Of a stretch of 60,380 nucleotides of DNA, positions 25,160 through 31,861 are shown in pieces (the first letter of the stretch is position 1; each line of letters opens with the position of its first letter). The notes under the pieces are model-generated. The model had not been told where the DNA came from. It did not search any database and was given only the letters and a program-made list of their open reading frames with translations. The stretch comes from Phycisphaerae bacterium. Lineage in GTDB: Bacteria; Planctomycetota; Phycisphaerae; Sedimentisphaerales; Anaerobacaceae. Position numbers and translations under genes: made by a program. The DNA lies in NCBI GenBank assembly GCA_030604525.1, contig JAUVVQ010000011.1, positions 1 to 60,380 of the forward strand. Direction: 5' to 3'.

Positions 25160-26101
25160 TTATTTTCTGCGTCTTCTTATGTTTTGGTTTTCATTTGTAT
25201 TTTTGATTCTGAGGTTTTTGTTGATTATTCTGACGCCGCGTGGCAGCTCCGGTCCCAATCTGAGGACTTCGTTGGCATCGATTACGAAGATTCTGTTATT
25301 TTTGACGGCTGGTATATTTTCCCATTTGCTCCAGAATTTTTCTGCACTTTCCTGTTGCTTTTTAATGTCGAGGTTCCCCATAGCAGACTGGATTATGACC
25401 TCCGGTTTGGATGCCCAGATTTGTTCGGTGCTTATTGAGGGGTATTGTTGAATAGTGGGGCCGATTACATTATTTCCTCCGGCCAGTTTTATGACTTCAT
25501 TTATGAAGGTGTCGGTGCCGGCTACGCGTAAGGGTTCCTGTTGAACGACCCATAAGACTTTGACTTTTTCCTCAGAGGCGAATCTGGATTCAAGTGCGTC
25601 TAACCTGGTCTGGAGGTTACTTATCATTTCGGAAGCGTTTTTCTGCTGCTTTGTTACTTTTCCAATTTTTTCTATGGCGGAGAAGAGGTGGTCGATTTTT
25701 TCCAGTTTTAAGCACAGGACGGGGTATCCGAGTCGAGTTAAGCTTTTAGCGATTTGCTTTTGCTGTTCGAAATCGAGAGTAATTATCAAATCCGGTTTTG
25801 AAGCGATTATGGTTTCTAAATTCGGTTTCCAAAAAGAGCCGACCTTTTTTATGTTTTTGACCAGAGGAGAATTTTCGGTATCGCTGGAGACGGCGACGAT
25901 TTGCTTTTGGAGCTCGAGTGTCAGGAGGATGTCGGTGATGTTAGGCGCCAGAGAGACGATTCTTTCCGGTTTTTTTTTGAGCTGCGGTCCGTCCTTAGCG
26001 GATTCCTTGTGAGTCCTGAACTGGTAGATAAGTGCGGCAGCAGCGACGAGTGCGATACCGGCTATGAGGATGAGGAAATAGGTTTTTAAGTCTTTGTTCA
26101 C
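25160..26101 (-). CDS. periplasmic substrate-binding protein, BtuF-like, membrane-anchored
   Basis: About 313 residues from a GTG at 26101 that overlaps the mutL stop (GTGA). One N-terminal hydrophobic anchor (about 7-25) is followed by the Fe/B12 periplasmic-binding fold: RIVSLAPNITDILLTL, KPDLIITLDFEQQKQ and the long helix between lobes. BtuF-type proteins capture corrinoids for BtuCD. Haem or ferric chelates are alternatives. No cobalamin riboswitch precedes it because it is joined directly to mutL. The C-terminus is basic (ENQNIRRRRK). Confidence 0.75.
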   Translation of the reverse strand: MNKDLKTYFLILIAGIALVAAAALIYQFRTHKESAKDGPQLKKKPERIVSLAPNITDILLTLELQKQIVAVSSDTENSPLVKNIKKVGSFWKPNLETIIASKPDLIITLDFEQQKQIAKSLTRLGYPVLCLKLEKIDHLFSAIEKIGKVTKQQKNASEMISNLQTRLDALESRFASEEKVKVLWVVQQEPLRVAGTDTFINEVIKLAGGNNVIGPTIQQYPSISTEQIWASKPEVIIQSAMGNLDIKKQQESAEKFWSKWENIPAVKNNRIFVIDANEVLRLGPELPRGVRIINKNLRIKNTNENQNIRRRRK

Positions 26102-27912
26102 AGACCTGTCCTTTTGAATTGTTTTTCTAATTCTTTGATTGTGAATTTTATGACACTTGGTCTTCCGTGGGGGCATCTGCTGGAGTGTTCGACGATTTCT
26201 TTATCTTCAAGCAACTGTTTAATTTCGGTATTGTTTAGTGTTTGTCCTGCTTTGATAGCGGCTTTGCATGCGGCGAGGTTTAGGACCTGGTCTAAAAGTT
26301 TTTGAGGGTCCGGCTGGTCTCCTTTGGAGTCGAGTAGTAAATCGAGCAAGTCCTGGAAAAACTCTGCAGGAGATACCTTGGCGAGTATTGTAGGGAAAGC
26401 GTGTATGGCATAGATTTTTGGTCCGAAGGGCGAGACTTCGATTCCGAGCTTCTCTATGAGTTCAGCGTATTTTTCAATCAGGTGCATCTGCGTTTGCTTT
26501 ACTTCAAAGCTTTCCGGGATGAGTAGTTTTTGCGATTCTAATTTGCCCTTGTTGATTCGTTTTTTTAACTGTTCGTAAAGGATTCTTTCATGGAGTGCAT
26601 GTTGGTCAACGATGATGAAGCCGTCCTCGGATTGTGCGAGTATGAAGGAATTATGGATTTGGATGAATTCTTTTTCCAATGGTATCTGAAAATGTGCTTG
26701 TTGGGATATTGCTTGTCGTGTATTTTTTTTGTGGAAATCCAATTGAGATTGTCTGTCGGCGGGTCTGTGTTTTTTGAAGAAATCGTCGATAGCTTGCTTA
26801 ATTTGATAGTTTCTTTCAGTATGAGGCATGAGGGGTGTTGATTTTTGTTCGAATTGGTTGTGGGGCATTATTGCTTTTATATCGAGATTTGTTTTTAAAA
26901 GGGTTTCTCTTAATGTGGCGAGAATTTGTGAATGGACAAGGTTGGAGTTGTAGAAACGCACTTCAATTTTTGTCGGATGAACGTTCACATCGTAATGATC
27001 GTAAGGGAGGCGGATGAAGAGAAAGACGACGGGGAATCTGTTTGGCTGCAGGCAGCCGCGGTATGCCTCTTTTATAGCGTGGGTAATAAATTTGTCTCGA
27101 ATGAATCTTCCGTTCAGGAAGGTGTACTGTAATTTACTGTTTGACCTTGAGATATCCGGGTGGCCGAGCAGGGCGGTGATTGCGAAGGAGTTTTTCTTTA
27201 CCGAAGGCAGAACGGCAGTGGAGGGTTTTTCGTATTTTTGAGCCAGGATTAGATTTTCAGCGATTTGGGAAGAAAATAATTTTTCTATTCTTTGCCTGGC
27301 GGTCTCACCGGCTGATAATTTGTAAATTTCCTTTCCATTGTGCAGGAGGGTTAGAGCAAGGTTTTGATTTGCGAGTGCAATTCTTATAAAATGTTCGGAG
27401 ATGTGTCTTATTTCGGTATTAGCGGTTTTTAGGAATTTTCTTCGAGCAGGCATTTTGTAGAAAATATCTCTTACTTCAATGGTGGTCCCATAGTCGCAAC
27501 TGCAGGGTCGGAGGTGGATTTTCCCCCCGGGAACGATTTCGATAGAGTATCCTTCGATGGAACCTTTTGTTCTGCTGAAAGCATTTATCTGAGCGACGGC
27601 GGCTATGCTTGCCAATGCTTCACCTCGAAAGCCGAGAGTGGAGATGTTTCTTAAATCGGAGGGACTTTTTAATTTACTTGTAGAGTGTGATTCGAAGGCC
27701 TGTGAGAGGTCATTCTGGTCCATTCCGCTTCCGTTGTCGGTGACTTTTATGGATTTTCGTCCTCCGTCCTTTATGGAGACGGTGATGGTTTCGGCGTCTG
27801 AGTCGATGCTGTTTTCCATTAGTTCTTTGACTACGCTGGCTGGTCTTTCGATTACCTCACCTGCGGCAATCATATTGATAGTGTTTTGGTCGAGCGTGAT
27901 AATTCGAGCCAT
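26098..27912 (-). CDS. mutL: DNA mismatch repair protein MutL with endonuclease motif
   Basis: 604 residues. The N-terminal GHKL ATPase shows MIAAGEVIERPASVVKELMEN, VTDNGSGM and TLGFRGEALASIA. The C-terminal domain has DQHALHERILYE, the metal-binding endonuclease motif of MutL in bacteria without MutH, plus ACKAAIKAGQ and CPHGRP. It should nick the new strand after MutS finds a mismatch. The ATG at 27912, with GGGTGA eight bases upstream, is preferred over an extension to 27942 that is translated from a TCACGTGA-type repeat. No mutS is in the window. It lies between gpmI and the btu genes. Confidence 0.93.
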   Translation of the reverse strand: MARIITLDQNTINMIAAGEVIERPASVVKELMENSIDSDAETITVSIKDGGRKSIKVTDNGSGMDQNDLSQAFESHSTSKLKSPSDLRNISTLGFRGEALASIAAVAQINAFSRTKGSIEGYSIEIVPGGKIHLRPCSCDYGTTIEVRDIFYKMPARRKFLKTANTEIRHISEHFIRIALANQNLALTLLHNGKEIYKLSAGETARQRIEKLFSSQIAENLILAQKYEKPSTAVLPSVKKNSFAITALLGHPDISRSNSKLQYTFLNGRFIRDKFITHAIKEAYRGCLQPNRFPVVFLFIRLPYDHYDVNVHPTKIEVRFYNSNLVHSQILATLRETLLKTNLDIKAIMPHNQFEQKSTPLMPHTERNYQIKQAIDDFFKKHRPADRQSQLDFHKKNTRQAISQQAHFQIPLEKEFIQIHNSFILAQSEDGFIIVDQHALHERILYEQLKKRINKGKLESQKLLIPESFEVKQTQMHLIEKYAELIEKLGIEVSPFGPKIYAIHAFPTILAKVSPAEFFQDLLDLLLDSKGDQPDPQKLLDQVLNLAACKAAIKAGQTLNNTEIKQLLEDKEIVEHSSRCPHGRPSVIKFTIKELEKQFKRTGL

Positions 27913-27945
27913 TTTATTTTTCACCCGTCTTAAACGTGACACGCC

Positions 27946-29517
27946 TCACGTGATAAGCGTTTTACCTGTCATTTCCCCTGGTTGTGGCAGCTCCATCATT
28001 TCGAGGAGCGTAGGGCTGACATCTGCCAGGCAGCCATTTTTTCTAAGTTTTGCGTTTTTGAACTGGTCGTCGTATATAATCAGCGGGACGTCACCGATGG
28101 TATGTGAGGTGTGCGGTTTTCCGGAAGCTGGGTCGAACATTTTTTCGAAGTTACCATGGTCGGCTGTAACAATGGCGGCGCCGCCGGCAGTTTTTACTTT
28201 TGTTATGAGTTTTCCCGTGCATTCATCGACGGTTTCACCGGCTTTAATTGCGGCATTAAGGTCTCCGGTATGTCCGACCATGTCAGGGTTTGCGAGGTTG
28301 ACAATGATGAGGTTGTATTTATTGTCATCGAGTTTTTTAAGGACTATGTCGGTGACTTCATAAGCGCTCATTTCCGGTTTTAAATCATAAGTTCTGACTC
28401 TCGGAGACGGGACGATTTGCCTGTCTTCGTTAGGGAATGGTTTTTCGGTGTAGTCGTTAAAGAAGAATGTTACGTGTGCGTATTTTTCAGTTTCTGCACA
28501 TCTGAATTGTTTTAGCCCGATTGAGCTAATATATGCGGCGAGGATATTTTTCATTTTCGGAGGTTTTGGGAAGCATACCGGAGCGGGAAGTGTGGAGTCG
28601 TATTCGGTCATACAGAGGAAGTAGATATCGAGCTTGCTTGTTCTTGGGAATTCCTTGAAGTTTGGTTCGACGAAGGCCCTTGTAATTTCTCTTGGTCTGT
28701 CACCTCTGAAGTTAAAGAAGACGACGCCGTCACCGTCACTGACGTTAGCTATTGGTTCTTTGTCTTCGTTGACGATAGAGGTTGGTTCGATAAATTCATC
28801 TGTTACGTGGTTTTGATAGCTGTTTTTTATGGCTTGGGCAGCGTTTTGAGCTTTTAGTCCTTTTCCGCTAACGATGCATTCGTAAGCTTTCCGGACTCGT
28901 TCCCATCGGCTGTCTCTATCCATAGCATAGAAGCGTCCCATTACGGAGGCGATTTTACCTATGCCGATTTTTTTTGCTTTTTGCTCGATTTTTTTGATAT
29001 ATCCGGCACCGCTATCTGGCGGGGAATCCCTTCCATCGGTGAAGGCGTGTATGAAGCATTCTTTTAAGCCGTTTCTTTTTGCGAGATCGAGCAGTCCGTA
29101 GAGGTGTTCGAGGAAGGAATGGACGCCGATGTCGCTGCAGAGTCCGAGCAAGTGCATTTTACCGTTGTTTTTTTTAACGAATTCGAGCATTTTGAGTAAT
29201 TGTTTATTTTTGAAGAAGGAGCCGTCTCTTATTGCCTTGGTGATTCTGACGGATTCCTGCGGGACGATTCTGCCTGCTCCGATGTTCTGGTGTCCGACTT
29301 CGCTGTTTCCCATAGTTCCGTCGGGCAGTCCGACGAATTTCCCATAGGTATGAATAAGTGTGTTTGGGTATTGAGCCATAAGCCAATCGTTGATGGGTGT
29401 GTTTGACTGTATTGCGGCATTGTATTGGTCTTCTTGTTTGTTTGGGTTATACCCCCAGCCGTCACGAATGAGCAGTAGGAATGGTTTTCTTTTTAGAGTT
29501 ATTTTTTTCTTTGCCAT
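27946..29517 (-). CDS. gpmI: 2,3-bisphosphoglycerate-independent phosphoglycerate mutase
   Basis: 523 residues, close to the usual length of about 510. The active serine lies in GNSEVGHQNIGAGR, and the metal-binding motifs DGRDSPPDS, MDRDSRWERV, NLANPDMVGHTGDL and VTADHGN are present. The enzyme interconverts 3- and 2-phosphoglycerate in glycolysis and gluconeogenesis using two manganese ions. The stop codon sits inside a repeat (CACGTGA) that forms the short gap to mutL. It is the first gene of this leftward group. Confidence 0.95.
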   Translation of the reverse strand: MAKKKITLKRKPFLLLIRDGWGYNPNKQEDQYNAAIQSNTPINDWLMAQYPNTLIHTYGKFVGLPDGTMGNSEVGHQNIGAGRIVPQESVRITKAIRDGSFFKNKQLLKMLEFVKKNNGKMHLLGLCSDIGVHSFLEHLYGLLDLAKRNGLKECFIHAFTDGRDSPPDSGAGYIKKIEQKAKKIGIGKIASVMGRFYAMDRDSRWERVRKAYECIVSGKGLKAQNAAQAIKNSYQNHVTDEFIEPTSIVNEDKEPIANVSDGDGVVFFNFRGDRPREITRAFVEPNFKEFPRTSKLDIYFLCMTEYDSTLPAPVCFPKPPKMKNILAAYISSIGLKQFRCAETEKYAHVTFFFNDYTEKPFPNEDRQIVPSPRVRTYDLKPEMSAYEVTDIVLKKLDDNKYNLIIVNLANPDMVGHTGDLNAAIKAGETVDECTGKLITKVKTAGGAAIVTADHGNFEKMFDPASGKPHTSHTIGDVPLIIYDDQFKNAKLRKNGCLADVSPTLLEMMELPQPGEMTGKTLIT

Positions 29518-29692
29518 ATTTTTCGGCTGCCTTTCAAAAAGCAGTAGTCAGTAGCCAATAGTTAGGATTCACGAATCACGATTCACGAATCAGACACCTA
29601 TAATATACAGGATTTGTTGGTATGTCAAACTCTTCCGGCTTAAAAAAGGTGCAGGTGGGGAAAATCAGATTGAAATGGTGCTTAATTTTTTT

Positions 29693-29720
29693 TTGACAGG
29701 GTTATATGTTGTGTTATAAT
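29693..29720 (+). promoter_or_regulatory. consensus sigma-70 promoter of the TPR lipoprotein gene
   Basis: TTGACA (29693-29698) and TATAAT (29715-29720) are perfect consensus hexamers with a 16-base spacer, about 77 bases before the ATG at 29797. Transcription would cross a family-A element (29757-29770) in the leader, then the AAAGGA ribosome-binding site at 29783-29788. The region before it (29518-29690) holds the repeated ATTCACGAATCACGATTCACG and no gene. Confidence 0.8.
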
Positions 29721-29796
29721 TTTGGTAAGATAACCGGTTGCCAGTTACCGGTTCATCCGCCGAAGGCAGGATTAGTGACTTGTGAAAGGACAATAG

Positions 29797-30783
29797 ATGT
29801 TTTGTGCGTTAAATAAACGAGCTGTGGGATTATTTTTTTTGAGCGTATTTATATTAATATTTTTTATTGGGTGTGGCCAAGCGGTAAAGAGGCCTGAGGC
29901 GGTAAAGCTATACGTTGATGCGGTTGAGTTCAGGAGCAGTGATGCTGAGTCAAAGGCGATAGCGAGTTTGCGAATGGCGTCTCAGTCGGATAAGGAGTTT
30001 TCTCCTGCATATTCATTGCTTGGCGATATTTACCGTGATATGAAGGATTACAGAAGCAGTGCCGAGGCATATGCGAAGGCGACCGAGTTAAATCCGTGGT
30101 CATTTAGAGATTATTTTAATCTTGGCAGGGTATATCAGTTTGCGAAGCGATTCAGGCAAGCGGTTGTTGCGTATTTATCAGCGATAGAGTTGAAGCCGGA
30201 GCATATAGGAGCTAATTTTGGTGCTGGGCAGGCTTATTATCAGCTCAATGATTATAACAATGCCCTGGTTTACGGTAAGCGGGCAAGCCGGATTAATCCG
30301 TCTCTAAGTGAGGTTCAGAAGTTTTTGGGCGATGTTTATGAGTCACAGGGAGCGTATGAAGAAGCGGTTAGCTCGTATAAGCGTGCACTGGAGATAGACA
30401 GTAACGATGTGAATGTTATGGTAGCTCTGGCGGTGGTCTATCTCAGGACGGGGCGACAGAGCAGTTCGAATGAGCTTTTGAGAGCGGCATTGAAAATTCA
30501 GCCGGAGAATAATACAGCGTATCAATACCTTGGTTACAGCTATCTTCAGCTTGGTGAGGTTGATAAGGCGATAGACAGCTACAAAAAGGCGATAGAGATA
30601 AAGAAGGAAGATTGGCAGGCGTACAGAGGCCTTGGAGTGGCTTATATGCTCAAGGGGATAAAGACACGGCAGAAGGCGTTAAAGCTTGCGGCGGTAGAGT
30701 ATTGGCGGAAGTCCCTGGAGATAAACCCGAAGCAGGCACGGGGAGAGAAGTTACGCCGACTAATAGATAAATACAGCCAATAA
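29797..30783 (+). CDS. TPR-repeat lipoprotein
   Basis: 328 residues. A hydrophobic signal ends in a lipobox (FIGC, Cys about 27), so the protein should be lipid-anchored by Lgt and LspA; the lspA gene follows directly. About seven tetratricopeptide repeats (from about 45 to 320) include AYSLLGDIYRDMKDYRSSAE, DYFNLGRVYQFAKRFRQAV and AYQYLGYSYLQLGEVDKAI. TPR lipoproteins scaffold envelope complexes such as secretin assembly (PilF/PilW-like), which fits the type II secretion operon further along; that link is inference. It is driven by a consensus promoter and AAAGGA. Confidence 0.8.
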   Translation: MFCALNKRAVGLFFLSVFILIFFIGCGQAVKRPEAVKLYVDAVEFRSSDAESKAIASLRMASQSDKEFSPAYSLLGDIYRDMKDYRSSAEAYAKATELNPWSFRDYFNLGRVYQFAKRFRQAVVAYLSAIELKPEHIGANFGAGQAYYQLNDYNNALVYGKRASRINPSLSEVQKFLGDVYESQGAYEEAVSSYKRALEIDSNDVNVMVALAVVYLRTGRQSSSNELLRAALKIQPENNTAYQYLGYSYLQLGEVDKAIDSYKKAIEIKKEDWQAYRGLGVAYMLKGIKTRQKALKLAAVEYWRKSLEINPKQARGEKLRRLIDKYSQ

Positions 30784-30846
30784 CCCCGCACCTACTGCCG
30801 TGACACGGGTCACGTGAACCGTGTCACGTTTAAGAAAGTGCGGGGC
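30784..30846. repeat. nested palindrome: family-B arms around a TCACGTGA palindrome
   Basis: The outer arms CCCCGCACCT (30784-30793) and AGTGCGGGG (about 30837-30845) are family-B ends. Between them, at about 30799-30828, is a 30-base near-perfect palindrome with half-site CGTGACACGG and centre TCACGTGA. The element starts right after the TPR stop and ends 16 bases before lspA. It may be a terminator or a mobile palindrome that received a second insertion. Confidence 0.65.
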
Positions 30847-30861
30847 TACCAAAGGTAAATT

Positions 30862-31446
30862 ATGGCGGATATGGACAAAGAAAGGGATTTTGTCCGCCTT
30901 CGGCGGGCCGGTTTTGTCTCCGGCAGGGTAATTTCCAGGATGCCGGATGGCTGGGGACATCTTATTTTCTGGCCTTTAACGGCTGGCGGTATCGCTTTTG
31001 ATTTGTGGAGTAAAGCAGCGATATTTGAGTGGTTGAGGCATAAACCAGGCGGAACGGTTACTATAATCGAAGGGTTTTTGGAGTTTATATCGGTTCATAA
31101 TCGCGGGGCGGCCTTCGGAATAGCGAATGGGCAAAGAGGATTTCTGACAATCATTTCGGTTACAGCACTTGTAGTGATTCTTGGACTGTTTTTGTTCAGC
31201 GGTATAAAGCAGAGGATTCTTCAGGTGGCGTTTGGTTTGTTTGTAGCGGGAGTATGCGGAAATTTGTATGACAGGATATTTAATGATGGCCGAGTCAGAG
31301 ACTTCATTGATATTGTGTATTGGCCCGGTAAGCACTGGCCTGCATTTAATGTCGCCGACGGGCTTCTTGTTATAGCGGTCGGGCTGGTTATTGCCTCGAG
31401 TTTAGTATCCGGCGAAGTTTCCACAACGGAGCAGCAGGGGGACTGA
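30862..31446 (+). CDS. lspA: lipoprotein signal peptidase (signal peptidase II)
   Basis: 194 residues with four membrane helices. The catalytic aspartates are in GNLYDRIFNDGRVRDFIDI and FNVADGLLVIA, and NRGAAFGI is also conserved. It cuts the signal peptide of lipidated prolipoproteins at the outer face of the inner membrane. The N-terminus carries about 30 extra residues; VRLRRAG within it is translated from a family-A palindrome at 30894-30907. The ATG at 30862 has AAAGG upstream and is preferred over a Met at 30940, which lacks a ribosome-binding site. Confidence 0.93.
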   Translation: MADMDKERDFVRLRRAGFVSGRVISRMPDGWGHLIFWPLTAGGIAFDLWSKAAIFEWLRHKPGGTVTIIEGFLEFISVHNRGAAFGIANGQRGFLTIISVTALVVILGLFLFSGIKQRILQVAFGLFVAGVCGNLYDRIFNDGRVRDFIDIVYWPGKHWPAFNVADGLLVIAVGLVIASSLVSGEVSTTEQQGD

Positions 31447-31842
31447 TTAGAACGAGGTTTCTTCGAAGACCTTTTCGGCGACATAGATGGGCACATCTGA
31501 GGCGGCAGTGAGGGCTATAGCGTCAGAAGGCCGCGAATCTACTTGAATTTCTTGGCCATTGAGCTTCAAATAAATCGTCGCATAGAAGGTGTGGTTTTTC
31601 AGGTCGTTTATAACAATTTTTTCGATTTTGGCGCCGAGGTTCTTAATTACACTGTCGAGCAGGTCGTGTGTCATCGGCCTTGGCGGGGTAATGCCTTTGA
31701 GACGTCGGTCAATGGCGAAAATTTCGACGATACCGATTACAATGGGAAAGCTCCTCTGCCCGTTACGCTCCTTCAGGACGACTATCTGCTGGTCGGAGTT
31801 CTCGTTTATGATTATTCGCGATAGTTCAGCTTCAACTTCCAT
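31447..31842 (-). CDS. bifunctional nuclease domain (DUF151) protein
   Basis: 131 residues, a single BFN/DUF151 domain: VVLKERNGQRSFPIVIGIVEIFAID near the start, RPMTHDLLDSVIKNLGAKIEKIVI in the middle and VDSRPSDAIALTAASDVPIYVAEKVFEE at the end. Plant and bacterial members have been reported to degrade RNA and DNA; the role in bacteria is not settled. It lies 19 bases after valS and abuts the converging lspA gene with no gap. No partner domain (UVR or Clp-N) is fused. Confidence 0.85.
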   Translation of the reverse strand: MEVEAELSRIIINENSDQQIVVLKERNGQRSFPIVIGIVEIFAIDRRLKGITPPRPMTHDLLDSVIKNLGAKIEKIVINDLKNHTFYATIYLKLNGQEIQVDSRPSDAIALTAASDVPIYVAEKVFEETSF

Positions 31843-31861
31843 CTGAAAACCATAAAAAAAG

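Noticed and set aside
23264-26101. Cobalamin riboswitch for the importer
   Set aside because: Its genes are joined directly to mutL with no leader in which such an element could fold.
27605-28363. A 252-residue rightward ORF
   Set aside because: It is antisense to mutL and gpmI, both of which have catalytic motifs.
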